Source of the DNA: Enterobacter asburiae
GTDB lineage: Bacteria; Pseudomonadota; Gammaproteobacteria; Enterobacterales; Enterobacteriaceae
Direction: 5' to 3'
Length of the DNA: 64,000 nucleotides
NCBI GenBank assembly: GCA_011754535.1
Contig: JAAQVN010000001.1
Coordinates: forward strand, 1,178,001-1,242,000
Shown here: positions 43,582 to 53,330 of the stretch, piece by piece
Layout of the letters: each line of letters opens with the position of its first letter
Position numbering within the stretch: position 1 is the first letter of the stretch
The notes under the pieces: model-generated
The model's input: the letters and a program-made list of their open reading frames with translations, nothing else
Databases searched by the model: none
Told to the model about the DNA's origin: nothing
Position numbers and translations under genes: made by a program

Positions 43582-43717
43582 GGTCGTATTCCTTAAGTAT
43601 TTTGTCTGGGATAGGGCGTGTTGCCCTGATGTGATAAATAATAGGCCGACCACGGGCTGATTAAAATCGAAACAATTTGCCGATATTGTTCAAAAAAATA
43701 GAACGACTTGTGAGGGG

Positions 43718-44440
43718 TTAAAACGGAAACGCGATAAGCTCCACGCCCTCTGGCGTGACTTTGACCATAGAGCCTTCGCTGTGCCACGCGCCCAGTACCA
43801 CGCGATGGGCCGGTTCACCGTTGGCGATAAGAGAATGCACGTCAGGACGATGGGTATGACCGTGGATCAACCACTGAACGCCATGCTTTTCCATCACGTT
43901 CACCACCGCCAGTGGATTAACGTCCATGATGGTCAGGGATTTGCTGCTGTTGGCGGCTTTACTGCCCGCGCGCATTCTGGCGGCGATGCGGTTGCGGATA
44001 AACAGCGGCAGGGCAAGGAACAGCTTTTGGATCCACGGGGTGTGGACTTTGGCGCGAAACGCCAGGTAGCCGGTATCGTCGGTGCAGAGCGTATCGCCGT
44101 GCATGATCAGCACCCTGCGGCCATAGAGGTCGAGCACCTGCTCTTCCGGCAGCAGCGTCATACCGCTTTCACGGGCGTAGCGCTTGCCGAGCAGGAAATC
44201 ACGGTTGCCGTGAATGAAGTAGCAGGGGACGCCGGAATCCACCAGCGTTTTAATGGCGGCAGCCATTTCACGGTGCAGCGGGTTTGGGTCGTCGTCGCCA
44301 ATCCAGGCTTCAAACAGGTCGCCCAGGATGTACAGCGCATCGGCGCTTTTCGCTTCCCCGCGTAAAAAACGCAGAAAACCGGCGGTTATCGCCGGTTCTT
44401 CTGTTTGCAGATGCAGATCCGCAATAAAGAGTGTCGCCAC
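43718..44440 (-). CDS. lpxH: LpxH, UDP-2,3-diacylglucosamine pyrophosphatase
   Basis: LpxH makes lipid X from UDP-diacylglucosamine in lipid A synthesis, at the inner membrane surface. The 240-residue metallophosphoesterase has the Mn ligands in IADLHLQ (Asp8, His10), [14 protein letters not shown] and IHGHTHRP. Length equals E. coli. It starts three bases after the ppiB stop, so the two are one operon. Confidence 0.97.
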   Translation of the reverse strand: MATLFIADLHLQTEEPAITAGFLRFLRGEAKSADALYILGDLFEAWIGDDDPNPLHREMAAAIKTLVDSGVPCYFIHGNRDFLLGKRYARESGMTLLPEEQVLDLYGRRVLIMHGDTLCTDDTGYLAFRAKVHTPWIQKLFLALPLFIRNRIAARMRAGSKAANSSKSLTIMDVNPLAVVNVMEKHGVQWLIHGHTHRPDVHSLIANGEPAHRVVLGAWHSEGSMVKVTPEGVELIAFPF

Positions 44441-44443
44441 GAA

Positions 44444-44938
44444 TTACTCGCTGACGGTCACGCTTGTAATCACAACGTCTTCTTTAGGAACGTCCTGGTG
44501 CATACCGCTGCGGCCGGTAGAGACGGCTTTGATCTTGTCAACCACGTCCATCCCTTCAACCACTTCTGCGAAGACGCAGTAGCCCCAACCCTGCAGGCTT
44601 TCGCCGGAGAAGTTCAGGAAGTCGTTATCCGCCACGTTGATGAAGAACTGCGCGGTGGCAGAGTGTGGTGCCTGAGTACGGGCCATTGCCAGCGTACCGC
44701 GGGTGTTTTTCAGGCCGTTGTTCGCTTCGTTTTTGATCGCTTCTTTGGTCTCTTTCTGGCGCATGCCAGGCTCGAAACCGCCGCCCTGAATCATAAAGCC
44801 GTTGATCACGCGGTGGAAAATGGTGTTGTTGTAGAAACCTTCGCGGCAGTAGTCCAGGAAGTTTTTAACTGTTTCAGGCGCTTTGTCATCAAAGGTTTTG
44901 ATTACGATATCGCCATGATTAGTGTGGAAAGTAACCAT
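44444..44938 (-). CDS. ppiB: PpiB, cytoplasmic peptidyl-prolyl isomerase (cyclophilin B)
   Basis: PpiB is a 164-residue cyclophilin that speeds proline isomerisation in folding. Conserved features: [30 protein letters not shown] and [17 protein letters not shown]. Length equals E. coli. It is divergent from cysS across about 175 bases and coupled to lpxH downstream. Confidence 0.97.
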   Translation of the reverse strand: MVTFHTNHGDIVIKTFDDKAPETVKNFLDYCREGFYNNTIFHRVINGFMIQGGGFEPGMRQKETKEAIKNEANNGLKNTRGTLAMARTQAPHSATAQFFINVADNDFLNFSGESLQGWGYCVFAEVVEGMDVVDKIKAVSTGRSGMHQDVPKEDVVITSVTVSE

Positions 44939-45113
44939 TTTTGCATCCTGTTCCGTTATTGTGGTACGTCGACCCGCCTTCGGGTCATATATAGGGGCTT
45001 GTTATAGCATAACCACAGGACGCGATCACCTTGCATTGTGTGCTGATTCTATTCCGAATTATGGGTATTATAGGGAACAAACAACCCACACACGTGTTTA
45101 CATGGAATCTTCG

Positions 45114-46499
45114 ATGTTAAAAATCTTTAATACAATGACGCGCCAGAAAGAGGAATTTAAACCTATCCATGCCGGGGAAGTCGGCATGTACGTGTGTGGT
45201 ATTACGGTTTACGATCTCTGTCATATCGGCCATGGCCGTACCTTTGTCGCGTTCGACGTCGTCTCTCGCTACCTGCGCTTCCTGGGCTATAACCTGAAGT
45301 ACGTGCGTAACATTACCGACATCGACGATAAAATCATCAAGCGCGCTAATGAAAACGGCGAAAGCTTTGTTGCGCTGGTGGATCGCATGATCGTTGAGAT
45401 GCACAAAGACTTCGACGCCTTAAATATTCTGCGTCCGGACAGCGAGCCGCGCGCGACCCACCATATTCACGAAATTATCGATATCACCGAGAAGCTGATT
45501 GAGCGCGGTCACGCGTACGTTGCTGACAACGGTGACGTGATGTTCTCGGTGCCGACGGACCCAACCTACGGTTCGCTTTCCCGTCAGGATCTGGATCAGC
45601 TCCAGGCCGGCGCGCGCGTGGACGTGGTGGACGTGAAGCGTAACCCGATGGACTTCGTGCTGTGGAAAATGTCCAAAGCGGGCGAACCAAGCTGGCCATC
45701 CCCGTGGGGCGAAGGCCGCCCGGGCTGGCACATTGAATGTTCCGCGATGAACTGCAAACAGCTGGGCAAGCACTTCGACATTCACGGCGGCGGTTCGGAC
45801 CTGATGTTCCCGCACCACGAAAACGAAATCGCGCAGTCCACCTGCGCCCACGGCGGCGAGTACGTGAACTACTGGATGCACTCCGGGATGGTGATGGTTG
45901 ACCGCGAGAAGATGTCGAAATCGCTGGGCAACTTCTTTACCGTGCGCGACGTGCTGAAGTATTACGACGCGGAAACCGTGCGCTACTTCCTGATGTCCGG
46001 CCACTATCGCAGCCAGCTGAACTACAGCGAAGAGAACCTGAAGCAGGCGCGCTCGGCGCTGGAGCGTTTGTACACCGCCCTGCGCGGCACCGACAAATCA
46101 GTGCCTGCGGCTGGCGGCGAAGCATTCGAAGCGCGCTTTGTTGAGGTGATGAACGACGACTTCAACACCCCGGAAGCCTACTCCGTGCTGTTCGACATGG
46201 CGCGTGAAGTGAACCGCCTGAAGTCAGAGGACATGGCCGCGGCTAATGCGCTGGCGTCCCATCTGCGCAAGCTCTCTTCCGTGCTCGGCCTGCTGGAGCA
46301 GGAGCCGGACGTGTTCCTGCAGAGCGGCGCGCAGGCGGACGACGGCGAAGTGGCGGAAATTGAGCGGCTTATCAAAGCGCGTCTGGAAGCGCGTCAGGCG
46401 AAAGACTGGGCGGCGGCAGATGCGGCGCGTAACCGTCTGACCGAGATGGGCATCATTCTGGAAGACGGCCCGCAGGGAACGACCTGGCGTCGTAAGTAA
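45114..46499 (+). CDS. cysS: Cysteinyl-tRNA synthetase
   Basis: CysS is a class I aminoacyl-tRNA synthetase that charges tRNA(Cys). The 461-residue protein begins [15 protein letters not shown]. Zinc ligands include Cys28 in [17 protein letters not shown] and EKMSKSLGN are the class I motifs. Length equals E. coli. The upstream in-frame extension of 64 codons has no family support. Two palindromic repeats follow it. Confidence 0.98.
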   Translation: MLKIFNTMTRQKEEFKPIHAGEVGMYVCGITVYDLCHIGHGRTFVAFDVVSRYLRFLGYNLKYVRNITDIDDKIIKRANENGESFVALVDRMIVEMHKDFDALNILRPDSEPRATHHIHEIIDITEKLIERGHAYVADNGDVMFSVPTDPTYGSLSRQDLDQLQAGARVDVVDVKRNPMDFVLWKMSKAGEPSWPSPWGEGRPGWHIECSAMNCKQLGKHFDIHGGGSDLMFPHHENEIAQSTCAHGGEYVNYWMHSGMVMVDREKMSKSLGNFFTVRDVLKYYDAETVRYFLMSGHYRSQLNYSEENLKQARSALERLYTALRGTDKSVPAAGGEAFEARFVEVMNDDFNTPEAYSVLFDMAREVNRLKSEDMAAANALASHLRKLSSVLGLLEQEPDVFLQSGAQADDGEVAEIERLIKARLEARQAKDWAAADAARNRLTEMGIILEDGPQGTTWRRK

Positions 46500-46511
46500 T
46501 TTTCCCTTCAT

Positions 46512-46537
46512 CCTAACCCTCTCCCACCGGGAGAGGG
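46512..46537 (+). repeat. Palindromic repeat, copy 6 (cysS-ybcI)
   Basis: CCTAACCCTCTCCC, ACC, GGGAGAGGG: a shorter member lacking the CCCTCAC end, 13 bases past the cysS stop. Confidence 0.8.
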
Positions 46538-46552
46538 AATTGTTAGGTTTTC

Positions 46553-46592
46553 TCCCTCTCCCTGTGGGAGAGGGCCGGGGTGAGGGCATCAG
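46553..46592 (-). repeat. Palindromic repeat, copy 7 (cysS-ybcI)
   Basis: CCCTCTCCCTGTGGGAGAGG then GCCGGGGTGAGGGCATCAG. It is inverted relative to copy 6, and its edge contains the TGA stop codon of ybcI, read on the reverse strand. Confidence 0.85.
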
Positions 46593-47116
46593 CGCGCACG
46601 CTTTCTCCACCACAGCAACCCCATCAGCACTACCCCCGGCAGCCACACCCACAGCAATTCTGAAACGATCACCTGATGCCCGTACGGCGTGGTATAGCGC
46701 GACAGCGCAAACGGCGCGACCTTAATCACCTGCCACGGCGCAAAGAAGCGTTCATCCGAACACGGCCATAACCAGCCGACGCCTTTCCCGCCCGTGGTAA
46801 TCGAATCCAGCAGGCTGTGCGACAGCAATGACACCGTTAAAAATAGCCAGCACCGCGTCAGGCTGGCCCGGAACCATCGTCGGCCAATCAGCACGCAAAG
46901 TATCGGCACCGCAAAGGCGAACAACAGGGAGTGGGTAAAGCCGCGATGACCGAAAACATTTCCGTAGGCAACGCCGAATTTAAACGCCAGCACGTCGGCG
47001 TCCGGCAGCATGGCGAGAACGATACCGGCAAACAGCAGGCGGGGAGGGATGACTTTGGTTCCCAGACCTAAGCCCAGGCAAAGAGGGACAGCAGCGTGAG
47101 TAATAACGGTAGGCAT
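46589..47116 (-). CDS. ybcI: YbcI, DUF457 metal-dependent hydrolase-like membrane protein
   Basis: YbcI is a 175-residue membrane protein of the DUF457 family, annotated as metal-dependent hydrolase by similarity. It has PTVITHAAVPLCLGLG, MLPDADVL and HRGFTHSLLFA, the Asp/His motifs of the family, plus HSLLDSITTGG. The start MPTVITHAA is chosen to match E. coli (173). The last residues RKRAR and the stop lie at the edge of palindromic repeat copy 7. Confidence 0.92.
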   Translation of the reverse strand: MPTVITHAAVPLCLGLGLGTKVIPPRLLFAGIVLAMLPDADVLAFKFGVAYGNVFGHRGFTHSLLFAFAVPILCVLIGRRWFRASLTRCWLFLTVSLLSHSLLDSITTGGKGVGWLWPCSDERFFAPWQVIKVAPFALSRYTTPYGHQVIVSELLWVWLPGVVLMGLLWWRKRAR

Positions 47117-47189
47117 TACATTTATCCATGGCAAATCATGGCAATATAGCAGCGAATTCGCTGCGGCAAACCGGTGCTAAATTCTGATT

Positions 47190-48206
47190 TTACGCCGACT
47201 CGCGTGCGATAAGCTGCCCGGAAAGCGTAATGCGCTGGGTTTGCAGATCCGGCTCCTTAAGCTTGCGGATAATCAGCCCCGCCGCCTGTCGCCCGGTTTC
47301 ATCGCTGGCCGAGGAGACGTAGGTGAAGGAAGGGGAGGTGAGGTTAACGTGCAGCATATCTTCAAAACCGATCAGCGCGACCTGCTGGGTTAAGAAGACG
47401 TCTTTCCCCACGGTGCGGCCCACCTGATGAATGCCGGAAATGGAGCCGATCATCGCATCCGGGGAGTGGCAAAGCAGGGCGGTGATGGCGTTGTTTTTTT
47501 CCAGCAACTGACGCGTCGCCATCGCGGCGGCCTGGGTGTCGTCGCTGCAGGCCGGTGAATATTCATCGCGCCAGACCAGCCCGTTTTGCGTCATCGCGCT
47601 GCGAAAGCCGAGCAGGCGCTGCTCGCGGATAAGACAACCCTCGCGCCCGCCAATGTAGGCGATCGTGCGGTGTCCGCGCTCGATAAGATAGCGCGCGGCC
47701 AGGTTCGCCGCCTGGCGGTTGTCGCGCATTACCAGATTGCATTTTTCATCGAGCAGGGACTGCGAGACCACCACCAGCGGCAGTGGGCACTGGCGGATTT
47801 GCTCCGGTAAAGCGGCGTTACAGGTGTCAGACGCCAGATAAATAACGCCCGCGACGCCCTGCTGCTTAAATGACAGCAGGGTGCGTTCCAGATGTTCACG
47901 GTCGTTCAGCGGCTGGCCGAGAAAAACCATATAACCCTGCTTCTCCAGCTCCTGAACGATGCTCGCCATCACCTTGATGGAAAAACTGTCGCTGAAGTCA
48001 CGCAGGATCAGGCCGATCAGATTGGAGGTGTTGGCGCGAAGGTTGGCAGCGGCAACGTTATGAACATAGCCCAGCGTCGTGATGGCGGCATTGACCTTCT
48101 CGATCGTCGCCTCTGAGATTTTCCCTTTCTGGCGTAGCACCAGCGAGACGGTAGAGACCGACACGCCCGCGTGCTTTGCGACATCAATGATGCTGACTTT
48201 CTTCAA
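47190..48206 (-). CDS. LacI-family repressor, probable local regulator of the PTS gene
   Basis: This is a 338-residue LacI/GalR protein. The N-terminal HTH is VSIIDVAKHAGVSVSTVSLVLRQ (about 3-25), followed by a hinge helix (VAAANLRANTSN) and a periplasmic-binding-protein-like effector domain. The start is TTG at 48206 after GGGAGCGG. It resembles MalI in the HTH more than in the effector domain. It lies 83 bases downstream of the PTS permease on the same strand; operator-like palindromes lie before that gene. E. coli lacks both here. Confidence 0.87.
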   Translation of the reverse strand: MKKVSIIDVAKHAGVSVSTVSLVLRQKGKISEATIEKVNAAITTLGYVHNVAAANLRANTSNLIGLILRDFSDSFSIKVMASIVQELEKQGYMVFLGQPLNDREHLERTLLSFKQQGVAGVIYLASDTCNAALPEQIRQCPLPLVVVSQSLLDEKCNLVMRDNRQAANLAARYLIERGHRTIAYIGGREGCLIREQRLLGFRSAMTQNGLVWRDEYSPACSDDTQAAAMATRQLLEKNNAITALLCHSPDAMIGSISGIHQVGRTVGKDVFLTQQVALIGFEDMLHVNLTSPSFTYVSSASDETGRQAAGLIIRKLKEPDLQTQRITLSGQLIARESA

Positions 48207-48289
48207 AACCGCTCCCTGAAATTTACCGATTATCAGCCGGATAAGACACGGCTCCCAGCGTACAGGAGACGTGTCGTTCAGGCATCTTA

Positions 48290-49789
48290 TTATTTGCCGA
48301 TCATGGTGGACATGGTCTGGGCGATAAACTGTGCTCTCGCACCGAAAATCACCTGAATCCCGTTATCGCCGACGAAGACCACGCCGCGCGCGCCGAGACC
48401 GTTCAGTCCGTCCCTGTCCACCGCATCGCTCTTCGCCACTTCCAGACGCAGGCGGGTGATGCAGGAGCCGACGGAGTCAATGTTCTGCGCGCCGCCCAGC
48501 AGGCCGATGATTTCAGTGGCAAGTTCGGAATCGGACTTGTCATTCGCGCTGGCGGTCACTTCCGTACGGCCCGGCGTTTTCACGTCGAAGCGGCGGATCA
48601 CGAAGCGGAACGTAAAGTAGTAAATCAGCGCCATTGGAATGCCGATGATAATGGCGCTCAGGAAGTTGGTCTGATAGCCGTTAAACGACGGCAGGATCCC
48701 GAACGACAGGTAGTCGATAAAGCCCGCCGAGAACGATTTGGCGATATGCGCGTGCAGCAGGTACATGGTCATGTACGCCAGGCCCGCCATGATGGCGTTA
48801 AAGACGTACAGAATTGGCGCCACGAAGATAAAGGTGAACTCTACCGGCTCGGTGATCCCCGTCAGGAAGCAGGTGAGCGCCGCAGAGAACAGAATACCGG
48901 CCGCGATTTTCTTATTTTTGGTGTGCGCTTCGTGGTACATCGCCAGGCACGCCGCAGGCAGCGCGAACAGCATCAGCGGGAACTCGCCCTGCATGAACTT
49001 ACCGGCGTTCTGGTAGGTATCGCTGCTGAAGGATTTCACCCCCTCTTCGAGCATCTTGAACCAGATGGTCTGGTCGCCGTGGATCACCTGGCCCGCCTGG
49101 GTGGTGTAATCCCCGAACGAATACCAGAAGGACGGGTACCAGATATGGTGCAGGCCGAGCGGGATCAGCGCGCGCTCCACCAGGCCGAAGATAAAGGTCG
49201 ATGCCGCCTGGTTGTCGCCGTTCACGATCACGGAGAGCGCGTCGATACCGGCCTGAATATGCTGCCAGACGTACGGCAGCAGCAGCCCCATCAGGAAAGA
49301 GAGGAACGCCGTGGCGATTGCCACAAAGCGCTTCCCGGAGAAGAAGCCGAGGAACTCCGGCAGCTGCATGGTGTGGAAGCGGTTATAGCACCAGGCTGCG
49401 AGGATCCCGCAGATAAGACCGCCAAAGACGCCCATCTGCAGCGTCGGGATACCGACCACCATGGCGTATTTCCCGCCCTGTGAGGCCATTTCCGGCGTAA
49501 TGCTCAGCACGGTGCTGATGGTGATGTTGGTGACAAACACCGAGACTGCCGCGGAGAGCGCCGCGATGCCGGACTCGGACGCCAGACCCACGGCGGAGCC
49601 TATGGCAAACAGCATCGGCAGGTTATCAAAGATAACCCCGCCGGCGTTCATCATTAGCGGCAGGTGGAACTTATCGCCGAAGGCCAGCAGCAGGCCCGCA
49701 GCGGGAAGCAGTGAAATTGGCAGCATTAAGGCGCGACCAATCATTGATAACTTAGACAGCGATTTAACAAACCCTGATATCAGACTCAT
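48290..49789 (-). CDS. PTS sugar permease, fused EIIC-EIIB (glucose/maltose type)
   Basis: This is a 499-residue phosphotransferase permease. The EIIC domain (about 1-385) has ten or so membrane segments with the family motif FLTGITEPVEFTFIFVAP. The EIIB domain (about 420-499) carries the phospho-Cys in SCITRLR (Cys443). No EIIA domain is fused, so a glucose-type EIIA (Crr) probably serves it. It resembles MalX/GlvC/PtsG permeases; the sugar is not deducible. It appears paired with the LacI-type gene downstream, an insertion between ybcI and ybcJ relative to E. coli. Confidence 0.88.
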   Translation of the reverse strand: MSLISGFVKSLSKLSMIGRALMLPISLLPAAGLLLAFGDKFHLPLMMNAGGVIFDNLPMLFAIGSAVGLASESGIAALSAAVSVFVTNITISTVLSITPEMASQGGKYAMVVGIPTLQMGVFGGLICGILAAWCYNRFHTMQLPEFLGFFSGKRFVAIATAFLSFLMGLLLPYVWQHIQAGIDALSVIVNGDNQAASTFIFGLVERALIPLGLHHIWYPSFWYSFGDYTTQAGQVIHGDQTIWFKMLEEGVKSFSSDTYQNAGKFMQGEFPLMLFALPAACLAMYHEAHTKNKKIAAGILFSAALTCFLTGITEPVEFTFIFVAPILYVFNAIMAGLAYMTMYLLHAHIAKSFSAGFIDYLSFGILPSFNGYQTNFLSAIIIGIPMALIYYFTFRFVIRRFDVKTPGRTEVTASANDKSDSELATEIIGLLGGAQNIDSVGSCITRLRLEVAKSDAVDRDGLNGLGARGVVFVGDNGIQVIFGARAQFIAQTMSTMIGK

Positions 49790-49833
49790 GCTGATTTCCC
49801 CCGAGTAGCGCTTTTTTTGGCGCTGTTATTGTA

Positions 49834-49862
49834 AGTAGAACGTTTTAGTAGAACGTTCTACT
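49834..49862. promoter_or_regulatory. Tandem LacI-type operators upstream of the PTS gene
   Basis: AGTAGAACGTTCTACT at 49847-49862 is a perfect 16-base palindrome with a central CG, the layout of LacI-family operators. AGTAGAACGTTTTAGT at 49834-49849 is an overlapping imperfect copy 13 bases away. They lie 45-73 bases before the PTS start codon. The LacI-type protein at 47190-48206 is the likely binder. Confidence 0.75.
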
Positions 49863-49980
49863 TATCGTGGAGAAAGTCTGAAAAACGCGCAACATAATTT
49901 TCACGTTTCATCCAGAGGGAATCGTGATTATTTGAAGTTGATCGATAAATAACCGCGATGGGTATGGGGGGATTTTTGAT

Positions 49981-50017
49981 CCCCTCTCCCCGTTGGGGAG
50001 AGGGTAAGGGTGAGGGG
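49981..50017 (-). repeat. Palindromic repeat, copy 8 (PTS gene-ybcJ)
   Basis: CCCCTCTCCCCGTTGGGGAG then AGGGTAAGGGTGAGGGG. It lies five bases past the ybcJ stop codon, in the same relation to the upstream gene as copies 4, 5 and 7. Confidence 0.85.
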
Positions 50018-50021
50018 AAAC

Positions 50022-50234
50022 TCAGGCCGTCACGGTCACGCTCTGACCTTCAAAGCTCACGGTCTGTCCCGCGACAATCTTGCAGCGCTTGCGGGTTTCC
50101 ACCACGCCGTCGACTAAAACCCGCCCGTCGGCGATAACGATTTTCGCCTGAGCGCCGCTTTCGCTCCAGCCTTCGAGCTTGAGCAGATCGCACAGCTCAA
50201 CGTGCGGGTGTTTGCCTAATGAAAATGTGGCCAT
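50022..50234 (-). CDS. ybcJ: YbcJ, S4-domain RNA-binding protein
   Basis: YbcJ is a 70-residue S4-fold protein (CDLLKLEGWSESGAQAKIVI, then VLVDGVVETRKRCKIVAGQ) thought to bind RNA; its target is unknown. Length equals E. coli. It follows folD after one base, so folD-ybcJ is an operon. Confidence 0.94.
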   Translation of the reverse strand: MATFSLGKHPHVELCDLLKLEGWSESGAQAKIVIADGRVLVDGVVETRKRCKIVAGQTVSFEGQSVTVTA

Positions 50235-50235
50235 C

Positions 50236-51102
50236 TTATGCTTCCTCTACATCGTGGTACTCTTCGCATGCCTGCAAAGTATTCTGAATCAGCGTTGCGA
50301 CGGTCATCGGGCCAACGCCGCCCGGTACTGGCGTGATGTAAGAGGCGCGAGCCGCCGCATCTTCGTAGACCACGTCGCCGACCACCTTGCCGTTTTCCAG
50401 ACGGTTAATTCCTACATCCACGACAATCGCGCCCTCTTTAATCCACTCGCCCGGAATAAAGCCCGGCTTGCCCACTGCGACGATCAGCAGGTCGGCATTC
50501 TCGACGTGGTGACGCAGGTTTTTGGTAAAGCGGTGGGTCACGGTGGTGGTGCAGCCGGCCAACAGCAGCTCCATGCTCATCGGGCGGCCCACGATGTTGG
50601 ACGCACCGATGACGACGGCGTTCAGGCCGTAGGTGTCGATGTTATAACGCTCAAGCAGCGTCACGATGCCGCGCGGGGTGCACGGGCGCAGACGCGGCGC
50701 GCGCTGGCACAGGCGACCCACGTTATACGGATGGAAACCGTCAACGTCTTTATCCGGCGCGATACGCTCCAGCACCTTCACGTTATCGATACCTGCCGGC
50801 AGTGGCAGCTGAACCAGAATGCCGTCGATCTCTTTATCGGCATTCAGAGTGTCAATAAGTTCCAGTAGTTCCGCTTCGCTGGTGGTTTCCGGCAAATCGT
50901 AAGAGCGGGAGACGAACCCCACCTCTTCACACGCTTTGCGTTTGCTGCCGACATAAATCTGCGATGCCGGGTTGCTGCCAACCAGCACAACGGCCAGCCC
51001 GGGGGCGCGAAATCCTGCCGCTTTACGCGCCTTCACTTTTTCCGCGACCTCAGAGCGCACCTGCTGCGCAATCGTTTTACCGTCAATAATCTTTGCTGCC
51101 AT
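50236..51102 (-). CDS. folD: FolD, methylene-THF dehydrogenase/cyclohydrolase
   Basis: FolD interconverts 5,10-methylene-, methenyl- and 10-formyl-tetrahydrofolate, with NADP. The 288-residue protein has [20 protein letters not shown] (catalytic Lys near 54), PLPAGID and the Rossmann region [17 protein letters not shown]. Length equals E. coli. It is divergent from fimA across about 310 bases. Confidence 0.97.
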   Translation of the reverse strand: MAAKIIDGKTIAQQVRSEVAEKVKARKAAGFRAPGLAVVLVGSNPASQIYVGSKRKACEEVGFVSRSYDLPETTSEAELLELIDTLNADKEIDGILVQLPLPAGIDNVKVLERIAPDKDVDGFHPYNVGRLCQRAPRLRPCTPRGIVTLLERYNIDTYGLNAVVIGASNIVGRPMSMELLLAGCTTTVTHRFTKNLRHHVENADLLIVAVGKPGFIPGEWIKEGAIVVDVGINRLENGKVVGDVVYEDAAARASYITPVPGGVGPMTVATLIQNTLQACEEYHDVEEA

Positions 51103-51411
51103 CAGAGAGAAGATTCCGTCTGTAACGTTTGAAAGGGGGGATGGCGTGTATTTTGTCAGAAGCGAGCGCCGCTGTCAGTCACCCTTTACGAGTTTTCATC
51201 CGCGAGGCGCAAAAACCCTTCTTAAGGGATGGTCAATTTCTTAGGCGGTATTAGGATGTGACCTGGCGAAATGGCAGTGTTTTGACATATTTAAAAATCA
51301 CGTCCTGAGCTACTTTGTCTTCTCCGAAATAAGCTTTCAATTAATCAATTGAACGTATTTCTTATTCCCGATTTTCGCGGGAAGGGTTATTTACATTTTA
51401 AAGGAATAGAC
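51103..51411. other. folD-fimA intergenic region
   Basis: This stretch of about 309 bases becomes A+T-rich toward fimA and should carry the divergent folD and fimA promoters. No fimS-type invertible repeats (TTGGGGCCA) and no fimB/fimE recombinase genes are seen, so phase variation by inversion is not expected. A ribosome binding site AAAGGAATAG lies before fimA. Confidence 0.6.
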
Positions 51412-51975
51412 ATGAAACTCAGCAACATTGCTTCTTCTGTTATTGCAACACTGGCCCTGGTCGCGGGTGCCGCTAATGCAGCCGACCCGGTTACGCCGGT
51501 TACCGTAAATGGCGGTACCGTGCATTTTAAAGGTGAACTGGTTAATGCTGCTTGTTCAGTAAATACCGATTCTTCCGAGCAGACGGTTAATCTCGGTCAG
51601 TATCGTACCGCGAAATTCACCAAAGTGGGCGACACCACCTCTAATATTCCGTTCAACATCGAACTGAATGACTGCGATCCGCTGGTTGCTAAAACCGCTG
51701 CCGTTGCCTTCACCGGCCAGATCGACGCGACCGACAAAACTCTGCTGGCCGTGACGTCCGGTAACAACGACAACACCGCGAAAGGCGTGGGTATTGAAAT
51801 CCTCGACAGCAAATCCAGCGTGCTGACCCCGGACGGTGCGACCTTCTCTGCCGCGAAAGACCTGATTAAAGGGACTAACACCCTGCAATTCACCGCGCGC
51901 TACAAATCAACGGCTGCGACCACCGAGCCAGGCCAGGCGAACGCTGACGCCACCTTCGTAATGAAATACGAATAA
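51412..51975 (+). CDS. fimA: FimA, type 1 fimbrial major subunit
   Basis: FimA polymerises by donor-strand exchange into the fimbrial rod. The 187-residue precursor has a signal peptide ending AANA-ADPV near residue 23, the pilin disulphide pair (Cys48 in LVNAACSV and Cys88 in LNDCDP), and the conserved C-terminus [10 protein letters not shown] with penultimate Tyr. It is close to Salmonella FimA ([20 protein letters not shown]). The start ATG follows AAAGGAATAGAC. It is the first gene of fimAICDHF; a hairpin follows. Confidence 0.95.
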   Translation: MKLSNIASSVIATLALVAGAANAADPVTPVTVNGGTVHFKGELVNAACSVNTDSSEQTVNLGQYRTAKFTKVGDTTSNIPFNIELNDCDPLVAKTAAVAFTGQIDATDKTLLAVTSGNNDNTAKGVGIEILDSKSSVLTPDGATFSAAKDLIKGTNTLQFTARYKSTAATTEPGQANADATFVMKYE

Positions 51976-51997
51976 TACCCTCGCACAGGGATGTTCA

Positions 51998-52015
51998 GGC
52001 CTCAGGGACGAGGCC
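51998..52015 (+). terminator. fimA-fimI intercistronic hairpin
   Basis: GGCCTC and GAGGCC arms around AGGGAC lie between fimA and fimI with no T run. It probably stabilises or attenuates mRNA so that the major subunit exceeds the others. Confidence 0.5.
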
Positions 52016-52043
52016 CGTCATACGCTACTGCCAGGAACGAAGG

Positions 52044-52589
52044 ATGACAAGGACTGGAACACTACTGCTGTTAACCCTCGCGATGGCTTGCCCGGCATCG
52101 GCACATACCGTGGTGATCGAAGGCGGCAAGGTGCATCTTCGGGGGGAGCTGGTAAACGGCGGCTGCGCCGTGGCGCCCGACAGCCAGAATATGCGCATCG
52201 ACATGGGGCAGTACCGAACCAATTCATTTTCCGGTGTGGGCAGCTTTTCAACGGTTAATGTGCCTTTCACCGTGCGGCTGCTGGACTGCAGCGTGGATGT
52301 CTCGCGCACCGTGGGGATCCAGTTTCAGGGCGTGACGCCCGCGGAAGATCCGCAGGTTTTTCTGGCGACATCGCGGCCAGGTGAAACGCCTGTCAGCAGC
52401 GGCGTGGGGCTGGCGCTTTTTGATGAGCAGCAGCGTCAGATTATCCCGAATGCGACGGCCATTAGCTGGCTGCCGGTCAATACCAGCGCGCTCGCATTTC
52501 ATTTTAGCGCCCGCTATCGCGCTATTTCCGAACACCTCGTGCCAGGCAATATACAGTCGGATGTCTGGTTTACGTTGATTTATCCATAA
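52044..52589 (+). CDS. fimI: FimI, fimbrial subunit-like protein
   Basis: FimI is a 181-residue pilin-like protein. The signal peptide ends PASA-HTV near 20; [14 protein letters not shown] and LLDCSV give the two Cys, and [12 protein letters not shown] the C-terminal beta strand. It closely resembles Salmonella FimI in sequence and position. Its role is unclear, perhaps termination of the rod. Start ATG at 52044 follows AACGAAGG. Confidence 0.9.
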   Translation: MTRTGTLLLLTLAMACPASAHTVVIEGGKVHLRGELVNGGCAVAPDSQNMRIDMGQYRTNSFSGVGSFSTVNVPFTVRLLDCSVDVSRTVGIQFQGVTPAEDPQVFLATSRPGETPVSSGVGLALFDEQQRQIIPNATAISWLPVNTSALAFHFSARYRAISEHLVPGNIQSDVWFTLIYP

Positions 52590-52623
52590 CACCTGCGAAC
52601 ACATTATTAAAGGTACGGTTTTG

Positions 52624-53316
52624 ATGAATATGCTAATTAAACCAGGACTGCTTTTATCGTTTATTTTAATGATGGTTTCTGCTTGCGCGAATGCTTCCGG
52701 CGGTATTGCGCTGGGGGCCACGCGCGTTATTTATCCGGCGGATGCGAAGCAAACGTCGCTGGCGATCACCAACAGCAATAAACAAGAACGCTATTTAATT
52801 AACGCGTGGATCGAAAATGCCAGCGGTCAAAAGGAAAAAACCTTTGCCGTCACGCCGCCGCTGTTCGTTAGCGAGCCGGACAGCGAAAACACGCTGCGTA
52901 TTATTTACGCTGGTCCGGCGCTGCCTGCCGATCGCGAATCGCTCTTTTACATGAACGTGAAGGCGATCCCGTCAGTGAATAAAGCGAAAACAGAAAACAA
53001 TAACGTGTTGCAGCTGGCGATCCTCTCACGCATCAAGCTGTTTGTGCGCCCGACTAACCTGGCGATGCAGCCGGATGAGGCGCTGTCCCAGCTGCGTTTT
53101 GAGCGCGTGGGGAACCATCTTAAAGTCAGCAACGCCTCTCCGTACTACATCACCCTGGTCAACCTGAAGCTGGGCGGCCAGACGCTGGAAAACCTGATGG
53201 TGGCGCCGAAAAACTCGGCTCAGCAGGTGCTGCCCGCCGGGGCCGGCGGTACGCTCTCCTGGCAGAGCGTGAATGACTACGGCGCCATTACACCAGCGCG
53301 CAGCGTCAACCTGTGA
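52624..53316 (+). CDS. fimC: FimC, periplasmic fimbrial chaperone
   Basis: FimC is a PapD-type chaperone that completes the fold of pilin subunits and delivers them to the usher. The 230-residue precursor has a signal peptide ending CANA-SGG and two Ig-like domains. Conserved elements include GVTR-like [27 protein letters not shown] and the Arg/Lys of the cleft (about mature residues 8 and 112, in SRIKLFVRP). A TTG codon three bases upstream is in frame; the ATG at 52624 is preferred. Its end overlaps the usher frame. Confidence 0.95.
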   Translation: MNMLIKPGLLLSFILMMVSACANASGGIALGATRVIYPADAKQTSLAITNSNKQERYLINAWIENASGQKEKTFAVTPPLFVSEPDSENTLRIIYAGPALPADRESLFYMNVKAIPSVNKAKTENNNVLQLAILSRIKLFVRPTNLAMQPDEALSQLRFERVGNHLKVSNASPYYITLVNLKLGGQTLENLMVAPKNSAQQVLPAGAGGTLSWQSVNDYGAITPARSVNL

Positions 53317-53330
53317 GCAGAGTCAGGGCG

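Noticed and set aside
48222-48275. GCCGGATAAGACACGGC segment as a REP element
   Set aside because: Only partial match to REP and no clear stem; not listed.
51103-51411. Possible fimS-type invertible promoter
   Set aside because: No TTGGGGCCA inverted repeats and no fimB/fimE genes; FimZ/FimY-type control fits better.
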